Part shown: in pieces, positions 20,845 through 31,699 of the stretch
How positions within the stretch are numbered: position 1 is the stretch's first letter
Layout of the letters: each line of letters starts with the position of its first letter
DNA from: Anagrus nilaparvatae
Lineage: Eukaryota > Arthropoda > Insecta > Hymenoptera > Mymaridae
Length of the DNA: 64,000 nt
Direction: 5' to 3'
Assembly (NCBI GenBank): GCA_022575985.1
Contig: JAKSXM010000269.1
Coordinates: 930,001-994,000 of the forward strand
Position numbers and translations under genes: made by a program
Notes under the pieces: model-generated
What the model was told of the DNA's origin: nothing
Database searches by the model: none
The model's input: only the letters and a program-made list of their open reading frames with translations

Positions 20845-21935
20845 ACTCAGAGTTACTTGTAAAAAATTTGCGCGTTCTTCGATGGTCTTCCTCAGTTCTT
20901 CCCGAAGCATGCTCTCCATCACTTTTCTAATGGTACTTAGCATACACGGAGCTCTGTAAGAAGATTGAGAATCCGGGACTCCTCGTTCAAGAGCACGAGA
21001 CGTCCCACCTTCCATTGAGAGCACCGTCAATCCGTTCGATCGACACCGCGTCCATCATGTTGTAAGATTCCCGGTTTAACTTGTTCATTACGACTTTAAA
21101 ACCTGGGAAACAGAAGTCTTTGTTTACATCTTCACGTAATAAACGCAGGCTTAGAGCCTTGCTGTGTAGGATGATCTTAGCTAGCCAATATTTTGCATCC
21201 TTGTGTTTCCGAAAAATCAAAGCAGTCTCGAGTTTGCTCTCTGCGCCCTTCGTTGCATCCTGTGATTTTCCTTGCGAAGCTCCGCTATTTCTAAAGTCCA
21301 CCAGTAAACTAGCTTTCTCCCTTTCCAGGGCCTTCAGCAAAGCATTCCTCTACAGAGGTCGTGTCGAAGTTCCCTCCAGAACCCGAAAGGCAATGTAGTT
21401 GTGATTACTGTTGTAGCCATCCATCACCCTTGAGTCACCGATTCATCTAAACGCATCTACTGTTGTAAAGATTATGTCCGGGATAGAGGCAGCCCAACTC
21501 AGCCTCTTATACATAGGTCTGTTGACTCTATTCTGGACCACTAGCTTGTTTTAGCAGCCATTTCTAGTACCATTCGTCCCCTGAGGTTTGTCATCGGCAC
21601 TACCTATTCTAAGGCCCTAGCATTAAAGCCTCCAGCAAGGTTAATGCTGACAGTTACCACCAAAACTGTTTCTTCAATGCTGTATAGATTTGTGGTGAGC
21701 ACCTACGAACTGTCGTTTGGGGAGAGATAGCAACTCATATATGTTATAAACGTGGCAAATACCTTCCCCTTTTTAGGTCAGGGACGTTTAGGCTCTGCCT
21801 CGGGCCATATAGCGCAGTGGCCAGTGTCATCGGTGTAAAGAATTGTTGGCCACCCTAATATACAGTACTTTAATTTTTCCAATCATACTAATAAAACGCC
21901 AGATATGCCTACTTTCACCAACGCATGAGCAAGCA
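20845..21935 (-). pseudogene. R1-clade ORF2 fragment (copy 3)
   Basis: Minus-strand sequence equivalent to the endonuclease through early RT of copy 1. From high to low coordinates: YTDDTGHCAIWPE near 21820, YLSPNDS, NLAGGFNARALE near 21620 (copy 1 AGDFNARALE), DIIFTTVDA, LEREKASLLVDFRNS, EDVNKDFCFPGFKVVMNKLN near 21100, and PCMLSTIRKVMESMLREE near 20930. It is frameshifted near 21000-21030, where about 120 residues before the RT fingers are deleted, and cut off at about 20845. It has no catalytic core and no 3' end. The two plus-strand ORFs here are antisense shadows. Confidence 0.85.
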
Positions 21936-22714
21936 GTTAATCTTGGTTCCTAATCGAATGCCGCCCTTCCTCACAACAAAAGAAAATTAGAGCTGTGAAA
22001 AGGTGATTTTTATAACTTTGGGTCCGGCTTGAATTGAAAAAATAAAGAATACTAACCTATCCTCCGTTTTAAAAATTTTAATTGTTATTAAAATAGATAT
22101 TTTAAATAGTTATGTATGGTTATTTTTATTATGAAATAATTTTTATTGTTAATTATTATATTTTATGCAAAATTTTTACTTATTTTAAATTCTTTTGACA
22201 TTTTCACCCCTAAATTAAAGTTTTGTCAATCTATTTGGAATGATATTTTAAGTACATTGAAAGAAAAATAAAATGAAGTTTTTATATTGTTCAAGTTTCC
22301 CTTTTTTCATCATATTATACCAAAAATAAACTGTAATTTTAAAAGAATAAATTATTTTTTAAACTTTTTTTCAAAACAGGTGTTAATATTAGGGGTAAAT
22401 AGCATGAGTTTGAAAAATGAATGAATTTTGTTTATCTGAGAATTATGATCTAACAAGTTCAACAAAAAAATATAATGTTACAAAATACCATTTAATTCTA
22501 TATAATTTAATTTGATGTAAATAATAAAAATTTGCCAATTGCTTTAGAATCCCAAACTCAAATATTTCTTTAAATATTATAGTAATTGTTTAAAGAAATT
22601 TGATAAAAAATACACCAAAAGGAATGTTTTTGCCTAATGAAAGGTGATTTTACAAACTTTAACCTTTCTGGACTTTAAGAAAACCAAATGAATTTGTTAG
22701 AATATAACAAATAA
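21936..22714. other. A+T-rich spacer, nothing recognised
   Basis: No ORF over 60 codons and no repeat boundary was recognised. Confidence 0.5.
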
Positions 22715-23040
22715 CTTGTGCTACCTAAATTGAAAAATTGTGGTGCGCAATCCTTCCAATATCATGGCACTGCTCTTTGGAATTTGATTCCATCTAATAT
22801 AAGATTTCTACCATCTGTTAACAATTTTAAGACAGAAATATATAAATATTTTTTAACGTTAGACCCCTAAATGAGAATTCATTTATCTGTAACTGAATTG
22901 AAAAATTTTATACACTTATCGTAACCAATACTTATATCACATATAAATGCTCTATTTAACTTAAATATTTGCTAATGTATTACGACTCATTACTATATTA
23001 TTTTATTTACTATGACTTATTACTTAACTAGCTGAACTTT
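22715..23040 (+). pseudogene. C-terminal tail and 3' region of a non-LTR retrotransposon
   Basis: The frame LVLPKLKNCGAQSFQYHG, ALWNLIPSNIRFLPSVNNFK, ending YFLTLDP at 22870, shows the 'SF-x-x-x-G-x-x-LWN-x-LP-x-x-IR-x-x-x-S-x-x-x-FK' pattern of non-LTR ORF2 C-termini. About 170 bp of A+T-rich sequence follows and may be its 3' region. It is unlike the tail at 12179 and belongs to another family. No catalytic part remains. Confidence 0.6.
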
Positions 23041-23134
23041 AATGATTATTATTTATTTGAAATACTGTGATAAATCTTTTATCCAAAGATTAGATTATAT
23101 TTACTACATGTACAAAAGACATAAATATATTTAT

Positions 23135-23190
23135 ATACTAGCAAAAATTGGAGGGGGGGGGGGCTCCGCCCCACCGTATTGCATTTACTT
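23135..23190 (-). mobile_element. Helitron-like 3' terminus
   Basis: On the minus strand a hairpin GGGGC-GGA-GCCCC is followed by a C tract and then CTAG|T (CTAG at 23138-23141). A hairpin plus CTRR end is the Helitron 3' signature. The matching 5' end was not identified. The G12 tract makes the exact structure uncertain. Confidence 0.5.
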
Positions 23191-23425
23191 CTGTTTCTGT
23201 TGCTTAAGAAAAACATGTTTCACTGCAAATTTATAATTATGCAAACATATTCAGATTTTTCAGAGGAGCCTAGACCTGTCCTCAGTAAAGTTATAATTAT
23301 TAATTATAGAAGCATATTTAAAAAGGTATTGGAGAGACTATGTCTAATCCCGTAGATTATTTATTTCTTATGGAATCGACGTGTTTTTCCCGCACGAACA
23401 GAATCTAGCATTTTAGTATTAGCAA

Positions 23426-23476
23426 AGAATATATATACGTAGTATAGAAGTCTATTTCTTTTGTTATATTTCTGCC
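23426..23476 (+). repeat. Left arm of a ~50-bp inverted repeat around the Helitron-like unit
   Basis: Contains ATATATACGTAGTATAGAAG and TTTCTTTTGTTATATTTCTG. Its reverse complement is at 25251-25302 with one small gap. Confidence 0.75.
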
Positions 23477-23593
23477 GGAGTTGACGCGACTTTTGGTAGT
23501 ATGGTCGCGCGAACAACGACTTTTACTTTAAGCCAAGCGCTAGTTTACTTTTAAAATAAAAGATCTTTTACTCGAGTATTTTAATACTATATA

Positions 23594-24775
23594 TCCTATA
23601 TATATATAAATCTTTAATTATGTGTGTGTGTGTGTGTGTCCGAACGCGATAAACTAGAACACGATAAAAGCTGCAGACATGGGGTTTACGGCAAAAGACA
23701 GCAAAAATTACGGGTCAAAACATAGGCTAGGTTTTATTTCGATTGATAACGACAAAAAATTTTTATGTTGAAAAAACTGAATTTCCAAGAAAAAAATTTT
23801 TATCAAATTTTTAAAAAAAACCAAAAAAACGGAAAACCGAGGAAAAATTTTACTATCAAAAAGAATTTTATTCGATTCGGGCATATTTTTTACGTATCCA
23901 CCTAAATTTTCAAGTTAATCGGTTGGATCTGTCAAAAGTCACAATCATTTTTCAAAAATTTTCAAAGTTTAGGACTAATCCTATCCTTCCTATCCTATAT
24001 ATATATAAATCTTTAATTATGTGTGTGTGTGTGTGTGTCCGAACGCGATAAACTAGAACACGATAAAAGCTGCAGACATGGGGTTTACGGCAAAAGACAG
24101 CAAAAATTACGGGTCAAAACATAGGCTAGGTTTTATTTCGATTGATAACGACAAAAAATTTTTATGTTGAAAAAACTGAATTTCCAAGAAAAAAATTTTT
24201 ATCAAATTTTTAAAAAAAACCAAAAAAACGGAAAACCGAGGAAAAATTTTACTATCAAAAAGAATTTTATTCGATTCGGGCATATTTTTTACGTATCCAC
24301 CTAAATTTTCAAGTTAATCGGTTGGATCTGTCAAAAGTCACAATCATTTTTCAAAAATTTTCAAAGTTTAGGACTAATCCTATCCTTCCTATCCTATATA
24401 TATATAAATCTTTAATTATGTGTGTGTGTGTGTGTCCGAACGCGATAAACTAGAACACGATAAAAGCTGCAGACATGGGGTTTACGGCAAAAGACAGCAA
24501 AAATTACGGGTCAAAACATAGGCTAGGTTTTATTTCGATTGATAACGACAAAAAATTTTTATGTTGAAAAAACTGAATTTCCAAGAAAAAAATTTTTATC
24601 AAATTTTTAAAAAAAACCAAAAAAACGGAAAACCGAGGAAAAATTTTACTATCAAAAAGAATTTTATTCGATTCGGGCATATTTTTTACGTATCCACCTA
24701 AATTTTCAAGTTAATCGGTTGGATCTGTCAAAAGTCACAATCATTTTTCAAAAATTTTCAAAGTTTAGGACTAAT
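23594..24775 (+). repeat. Three 399-bp tandem repeats
   Basis: Units begin at 23594, 23993 and 24392. The first two have (TG)9 and the third (TG)8; the rest appears essentially identical by eye, pointing to very recent amplification or homogenisation. Confidence 0.9.
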
Positions 24776-25148
24776 ATTATATATATTCGTAATTCTTCCC
24801 GATTACTAATTTAGTACCTCAATAGAGTAATTTACAGAAACTTGTACAGGTATTATCAGGGTGAATCCTAGAATTGGTAGTTGAGGGAAGCAACTGCCAT
24901 TTGCGGATCCTAGGGAAGGGTAATCAAGCTTTGTATCGCTGATCACTAAATATCCGCCTGAGTTCCAACGTCCGTTATTTTTATGATTCAGTATATTTTA
25001 GATAATTCGGGTAAAAAAAGGTTGTTTTACAAAATATTGAGTAAGCTAAAACAACATATCTTTGTGAAAAATCAAGTTGCAGGGGTCCAGGGGGGCGCAG
25101 CCCCCTTGGCGGTTGCCGAGGTGAGCGAAGCGAGCCGGAGGCAGCTAG
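23594..25148 (+). mobile_element. Non-autonomous Helitron-like element with triplicated 5' end
   Basis: The 5' terminus TCCTATATATATATAAATC followed by (TG)8-9 and CCGAACGCGATAAACTAG is typical of insect Helitron starts. It occurs three times in tandem (23594, 23993, 24392; unit 399 bp, nearly identical). Unique sequence follows from about 24776. The 3' end carries a GGGGGC-GCA-GCCCCC hairpin (about 25093-25108), then GAGCGAAGCGAGCC and a CTAG terminus at 25145-25148 before T. No Rep/helicase coding sequence is present, so any movement would need enzymes from elsewhere. Confidence 0.65.
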
Positions 25149-25250
25149 TATATATATATATATATATATGTATATCATGCGATACCATAAGAAGGGGAAA
25201 TCGAGGTTGGAAGTAACTCCATCTAGCGTCGTCTAATTAACTAGAATTCA

Positions 25251-25302
25251 AGCAGAAATATAACAAAAGAAATATCCTTCTATACTACGTATATATATTC
25301 TG
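25251..25302 (-). repeat. Right arm of the ~50-bp inverted repeat
   Basis: Reverse complement of 23426-23476. The arms enclose the Helitron-like tandem unit. Confidence 0.75.
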
Positions 25303-25735
25303 TGGTATTAGTATACCGTGTACTATTTTGATACTTATAAACTTAGAGACTTCAAGACCTATTATGAATCATATAAGTCGGCTAATGATTTTATATTTAA
25401 AACTTTGTGTTATTAACTGAATATCTAATTTTTTCGGTATTTTTTAATCTATAGAATTTGAGGCCACATAATAAAATATTATCAAATAATTTTCTGAGGG
25501 GCCTTTTTATAGTCCTAATAGTTTGTAGTGTATACAATATAAATTGCTAGTAATACAATCATTTTTAAATAAACAATCGTGCGTTTGTCTCTTGAATATG
25601 CAAAATCTAGTTTTTCAAAGGGCCCTAATTTTTCGTTAATGATAATCTCGATTAACTGATTTGTAAAAAAATTAATTTATGATACAGCAATCATGTTTTT
25701 GTTTTCTGAACAGTAAATAATCTATAAAATTTCTT
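25303..25735. other. A+T-rich spacer, nothing recognised
   Basis: No ORF or defined repeat. Confidence 0.45.
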
Positions 25736-25739
25736 TTTT

Positions 25740-26488
25740 TCGAATTCTTTTCTAGTTTTTTTATTTTTACCATAAATTACAAAAAATTTTTTTTGAAAAA
25801 AAAATTTTACAAATTTTTAAAAAAACGTTATTTTTTATGCAAATTTATCTGAGTACGTATAAATTAGTGCCAAATCGAGTAATACCAATCGCGACAGTAT
25901 AATTTTATCATATTTAGAAAATGTTTCACTTTTTAATCAAAATTTCAAAAAATTTATTTTTTCCAAAAATAGTAAAAATTGAATGTCTCCAAAAATAGCT
26001 GAGTTGCAAAACTATGGCATATGTCACCCGCACTTTTTTTTCTATATTTTGAAACTTCATTTTGACTTTTCATTAATTAGACCCTGATGATGAAACACAT
26101 ACACACACAGACCCACAAATAGATAATTAAATATACCATAAAAAATAAAAAAATTTTTTTCAATTTTTAAGCAGCTTCAAAAATATTTTATAAAATTTTA
26201 AAGATACCTCCACTTTGAATAAAAATTTAGAAGAATACGCAAAAATTGGTGCTGAATCGAATACTAAAAACTGTGACCATAAAATTTTTTGATTGTCTCA
26301 AGATATTTCAATTTTTTTAAAAAATTTTTAAAAATATTATCAAGTTCAAAAACACTAAAAATTGAATATCTCCAAAAGTACGATAGCTGATTCACAAAAC
26401 TATGGCTTATGTCACCCGCAGACTTTTTTTTTTTTTAATTTGACACCGGTTTTATATAATTTCGTTCACTGGTTTGACCCTGATGATG

Positions 26489-26524
<36 letters not shown>

Positions 26525-26545
26525 CCACACAAATATAAATAGTTG
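25740..26545 (+). repeat. Degenerate ~400-bp tandem dimer ending in (CA)n
   Basis: Two diverged units share AAAACTATGGC(A/T)TATGTCACCCGCA (26008 and 26398 region), an ACCCTGATGATG motif and a following CA-rich tract (26098 and 26491). Confidence 0.6.
26491..26523 (+). repeat. (AC)n microsatellite
   Basis: About 16 AC units. Confidence 0.95.
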
Positions 26546-28025
26546 TAGTACTGATGTGGCAGAATTCGTTGTTTACATGAATAGAATAGGCTAAAAATTC
26601 GTACCGAAATATATTTTTGCACGTAGATTTCAAAAATTATAAAATCTTGGATTAAGAATGGACGTTTGCGGGTTAAATTTGGCCTAAAAGTGTCCAGTGG
26701 GCATACAAATGCAAATTACGCAATGAGAAAATTTTACATAAAAAATGTTATTCAATTTTATTTAAAAAATACTTTTAATATTAAAAAAGTTTTTTTTCCA
26801 AACAATGTTTTTTTGCGCGCGAAAGCAAAAAATTCAAATGTCAAAGGGTATGTCAAGATAAGATAAGTGAAATGCCTTTTATATATATATATTTTTTTAC
26901 TTTTATATAATCGTTGATGTCTCTACTCTAATTATACGAATCATTAATTATGCTATCTCTACTTTCTCCCACGCAATCTCTTTTAGTTCCTTCTAAGCCT
27001 TCGACAACCCTTTTGTACCGTTACAATAAACATTACATAATACAAAAGTATCTCTGTCTCACTTTATTTAGTTAACCAATTATTATTAACATTTTGATAA
27101 AACCTTTTTCCTAATTTTTACTTATTTTCATTTGCAAATCGACACACTACATGAAACTGTATCTAAATTTTTTTTTTTTAGATTAGTTTTATGACCTGAA
27201 GTATCATATTTGGGACGGTATTTTTCTCTACGCTCTGTTTGAGAAATAAGAAACACCCTAAAATATATGGACATTTCCATGCAATTTAATTTAAAAAAGT
27301 TGATAAGAACAGTTTATGATGAATTAAGCTATGAAGTTTAAACAAAGGTCTTAAGGTCAAAAAAATATAAAAGTTTTTTATTTAATCAAAAAATATTGCA
27401 TAAATTAATGTAAAATATTGCACTAAAAAAATGTTTATTTATGGGTAATTCCACATAATATAATAAAAATTATTAAGAAAATAAATACAATACTTGTAAT
27501 TTTGAGAGAAACAAGTAGCGTTTGAGGGTCTAAACAATAAAAGAAGATCGTATTTTTTAAATTCTTATTTTTTTAATAATAAAAAAAACGCAAAAAAAAT
27601 TTTTTTTGGGACAAATTATTTATTTATTTGCAACTTATTATATTGGTTAAAAAACATTTTTTTAAAAAAATCTTAATTAAAAATTGGACATCAAATTTAA
27701 CAAAAGGAATCTCTAAAACTTAAGAAATATGCATTTTTACATACACGACTCAAACGTACTACTGAAACGACTCGCGAGGGATCTCTCTCTCTTCAATTTA
27801 TTTAATTACTTATTTTTAAAATCTATAAATAATTATAAAAATAGCTCCTACAGTAAAATTTTTCGATCTTTCGATTGGCGCTAATTAAATTTTCCCGAAA
27901 CCAATACTTTTTGCGAAATTTGCATTTTTATGCGCATTGGACACGTTTGGGCAAAAATTGACCCACAAACGCCAGCAATCGAGCCAAGATATTATCATTT
28001 TCGTATTCTGCATTAAAAAATATAC
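26546..28025. other. A+T-rich spacer
   Basis: The ORF at 26666-26866 (66 codons) has no recognisable motif and poor composition; it is not called a gene. Nothing else was identified. Confidence 0.45.
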
Positions 28026-28607
28026 TTAAGGTCTTACGTACGTCCGAGGTAAAATGCAAAAAAAAAGCTAAAACTTGGAGAAAGTAAAGTAAATATAATT
28101 TAATTTTACACGTATTTTTTTTTTTATGATTGACGGAACAGTTTTTGAGAAAATAAATAAATAAAAAATAAAGTTACACAGGCTCTTATGGGGAATTTTA
28201 GCATTTAAAATACAAAACTTAGATATTTTTTTTATGAGTTGATAAATAATGTCCTAATAAATAAAAAGAGACCTTAAAATTTACAATAGACCGTCATTTT
28301 TTATGGTTTTACTTAAAAAAATGTATAAAAAATTAACGTTTATTCTGCTATTGATGTAGAGTCATTTATTTCATTTTTTTATTTATTTATTTTCTTTATA
28401 AATAATTAAATAATATTATTTAAATAATAAATCATTTATTTAATGCCAAAATTAAGTTAATAAAATTTATTTTTAAGCTTTGAATAGTAATAATTAACTA
28501 TTATTGAAAAAACTTTTTTATTTATTTGAAGTTGTAATCCGTACTTTTATACATGTGTAAGACAAAGATGCCGATAGGTAAAAATCCTGACGTACGTAAG
28601 ACCTTAA
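28026..28607. mobile_element. TTAA-flanked 574-bp MITE
   Basis: Perfect 15-bp terminal inverted repeats GGTCTTACGTACGTC (28030-28044 and its complement at 28589-28603) are bordered on both sides by TTAA (28026-28029 and 28604-28607). A TTAA target duplication is typical of piggyBac-type insertion. The interior is A+T-rich and non-coding. Confidence 0.7.
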
Positions 28608-29475
28608 ATACGAATGAAACTTTGGATTCCAGCCAATTTTTATCGTCAGAATTCAGTAATGATTCTGCTAACAGTAATGTCGATTCTCAAAACTTATCAG
28701 GAAATACTTCCTAAAATTAACAATATATTCTATAATTTTAGTATGACACTTCTCGACCTTAACTCATCAAATCCGTATTCTAGTTTAAAGATAGGAGAGT
28801 GGTGGGTATCAACTGAAAAGTAAATTCTTTCATAATTCGTCATATTTGCTTTCCACTTTTTCAATACATTAGCTAATCTGTATTTTCTTTATAGATAGGA
28901 TAGCGGTGTAAAGTTGATGAAAATTGTAGCCTAGATTTTTTCTTTACTCTAAACTTATAATTTTCCATCTGTAATGCAAAATTTAAGCTGGCAGGGACGC
29001 CAAACCGCAATATATAATTAATTAGGATGAGATAAAATTATAAAGTTTTCGTTAGTCATGTAATGAGATTTAACCCAATTTTATTTCAATAAAATTTAAA
29101 GAAGTCTCAAATGTCGTAGCAATTTAATTCTTTAGCATTAATCAGACCAATACATAAATTAATTTTATTTAACAGTCTAAATAATGAGTCAGATTAATAT
29201 CAAAAAATTAAATAAATTAAATAAATAAATAAATAAATAAATAAAAATTAAATAAAATTAAATGAATAAAATAAAAAATTTATATTAAAAAAAAATTATT
29301 ATATGACTCTCTCATATCTTGTATATAATATAACTTATAAATTTTTCTGTGTTATTATATAGTTTATTTATTTATTTATTAAAAAAAAAGCATGTACATA
29401 AATTTTAAATAATTTTGATTTTTTACAGGGTTTAATTTTATTAATTTCAACTTTTATTTTCTAATAAATGTAATA
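28608..29475. other. A+T-rich spacer
   Basis: The ORF at 28614-28823 overlaps another open frame rich in S and N (TNETLDSSQFLSSEF) but neither is recognisable. A (TAAA)n-like stretch lies at 29210-29260. Confidence 0.4.
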
Positions 29476-29668
29476 CCTAATAATTATTGTATATAATTTT
29501 TCATAAAAATTTTAAAATTTTGTATTCAAAATTAAGTAATTCCTAATAATTATTGTATATAATTTTTCATAAAAATTTTAAAATTTTGTATTCAAAATTA
29601 AGTAATTCCTAATAATTATTGTATATAATTTTTCATAAAAATTTTAAAATTTTGTATTCAAAATTAAG
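29476..29668 (+). repeat. 3 x 66-bp tandem repeat
   Basis: Units start at 29476, 29542 and 29608 with CCTAATAATTATTGTATA and are almost identical. Confidence 0.9.
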
Positions 29669-29716
29669 GGGGGAGAATGTTAAGAAAATAATATATTTAA
29701 ATCATATGTTTCTGTT

Positions 29717-29718
<2 letters not shown>

Positions 29719-29782
<64 letters not shown>
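29719..29782 (+). repeat. (AG)32 microsatellite
   Basis: 64-bp pure AG tract. The ORF crossing it is an artefact (RERERE). Confidence 0.97.
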
Positions 29783-29784
<2 letters not shown>

Positions 29785-29903
29785 AATATGCACGCCGGCT
29801 CCGACCACTGGCCCGGCCGGTAATGTGCGCCTTGCTGTGTTCTAAGTAACACCTATTATATTATTAAAGGCAAACTTATAAGCACAAGTAAATTAATAAT
29901 TAT

Positions 29904-30838
29904 ACACAGGCCAACAAAAAAAAAAAAAAAGTCAAGACCCAGAAGGTACACCCTATGAAAGTTACTTATTTTGGTGTGCATAAATGGTATATAACCTTAA
30001 TATTAAGATTTAACTGTTCAGTTGGTTTTGTTTTTCATAAAAATTTTAATTTTATACATATTCCTATGTATTTTGGTGTACTTGAACTGAAAATGTCGAA
30101 AAAAAAGTAATTGCGACCCCCAAATGACCCTCCAAACCACACCAAGGTCACTTTGGACCCACCTGAGGGCTGAAATTTCGTTTTTTATAAAAGATTAAAA
30201 TTAACACATATTCCTATGTATTTTGGTGTACTTGAACTGAAAAGGTCGAAAAAAATTAATTGCGACCCCCAAATGACCCTCTTAATTATACTAAAGCCAC
30301 TTTGGGACCCCCTGAGGGTTGATATTTCGTTTTTTATAAAAAATTAAAATTAACGTATATTTCTAGATATTTTATAAGAAACGAAATTGCAACCCTCAGG
30401 AGGGCCCAAAGAGGCCTTGGTGTAGTTTAGAGGGTCATTTGGGGGTCGTAATAACTTTGTATCGACATTTTCCGTTCAAGTACACCAAAATACCTAGAAA
30501 TATATGTTAATTTTAATCTTTTATAAAAAACGAAATTTCAACCCTCAAGTGGGTCCAAAGTGACCTTGGTGTGGTTTAGAGGGTCATTTGGGGGTCGCAA
30601 TTACTTTTTTTTCGACATTTTCAGTTCAAGTACACCAAAATACATAGGAATATGTATAAAATTAAAATTTTTATGAAAAACAAATTTTTCACCCCTCGGG
30701 GGGTACAGGGGGGGGGGGCGGCCAACTGAACAGTTAAATCTTAATATTAAGGTTATATACCATCTAAGCACACCAAAATAAGTAACTTTCATAGGGTGTA
30801 CCTTCTGGGTCTTGACTTTTTTTTTTGTTGGCCTGTGT
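29904..30838. mobile_element. 935-bp foldback (palindromic) element with internal repeats
   Basis: The ends are ACACAGGCCAACAAAAA and its complement, and the whole unit folds on a centre near 30370. Within each arm a ~145-bp subunit recurs (GACCCCCAAATGACCCTC ... TATTTTGGTGTACTTGAAC), near 30060 and 30206 on the left and mirrored near 30450 and 30590. The outer ~120 bp of the arms are nearly perfect complements. Flanks read TTATA on both sides if the element is taken to start at CACAGG. A relative lies at 43149-44211. Confidence 0.8.
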
Positions 30839-31584
30839 TATAGTTAATTTATTACTAATTATCCATCTCATCCTCATCCACTACTCCACTACTTAGTTTT
30901 AATGGCAGTTTCACAATAACTTACAAAAACTGGATTATTTAAAATATTAAATTAGATATCATATTTACGTTCACTGATCCAACAAAAAAAAATTTAATGA
31001 ACGAAACCTGCAAAAAATATTTAAAGTTGGCAATTGCTAACAACTGGGCCAAATTTGGTAAAAAGAGATATTATTTTCCTGTTTAACCAAACAACAAACA
31101 TCAATCAAAAATTTGTAAAAAATGTTTTAAAAATATCCTAAACTAGCCCAATGTGGCTTTGCGCAGAGACTATTCAATTTTTCTAATGCTACAAAGTAAA
31201 TTTGTTTAATAGACGAGTTATTATAAAATTCAACTACAAAAATAAAAATGTTAAGAACTGTTTAAAAGTTTGTAAATATCATAAACTAAGTAATAAACCC
31301 AAATTTTTATTACAAAACTTTGGATTTCAAATTCAAAAGTTTGATAACTTATTTTAGATTGTTTTTGGACTTATTTTATAACGCTGATGTTGTAGTCGTT
31401 TTTAGTTAACTAGTACAACCAGCATTATCTTGTTAACTCGGAGTAAAGAAAGTTTTGAAAAAAAAATAACATATTACTTTACAATAATATAGATTCTAAT
31501 GCAACTAAAATTAAGTTAAACATTATACTTAGTCTGCAAAATATGAGATGTTTTATAATAAATATATTATTGTTGCAGTTTTCT
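30839..31584. other. A+T-rich spacer
   Basis: No ORF or repeat recognised. Confidence 0.4.
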
Positions 31585-31666
31585 TGCAGCAGTTACATAT
31601 TTGTTTCATATAGGGGTGGTTTTCACTGTAACTATATATTTTTTTATTGTTTACGGCACAACACTA

Positions 31667-31699
<33 letters not shown>

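Noticed and set aside
21081..21398. 105-codon plus ORF
   Set aside because: Antisense shadow of the minus-strand R1 copy 3.
29619..29849. 76-codon ORF with (RE)n
   Set aside because: Created by the (AG)32 microsatellite.
30601..30792. 63-codon minus ORF
   Set aside because: Lies in the foldback element arm; its complement appears in the other arm.
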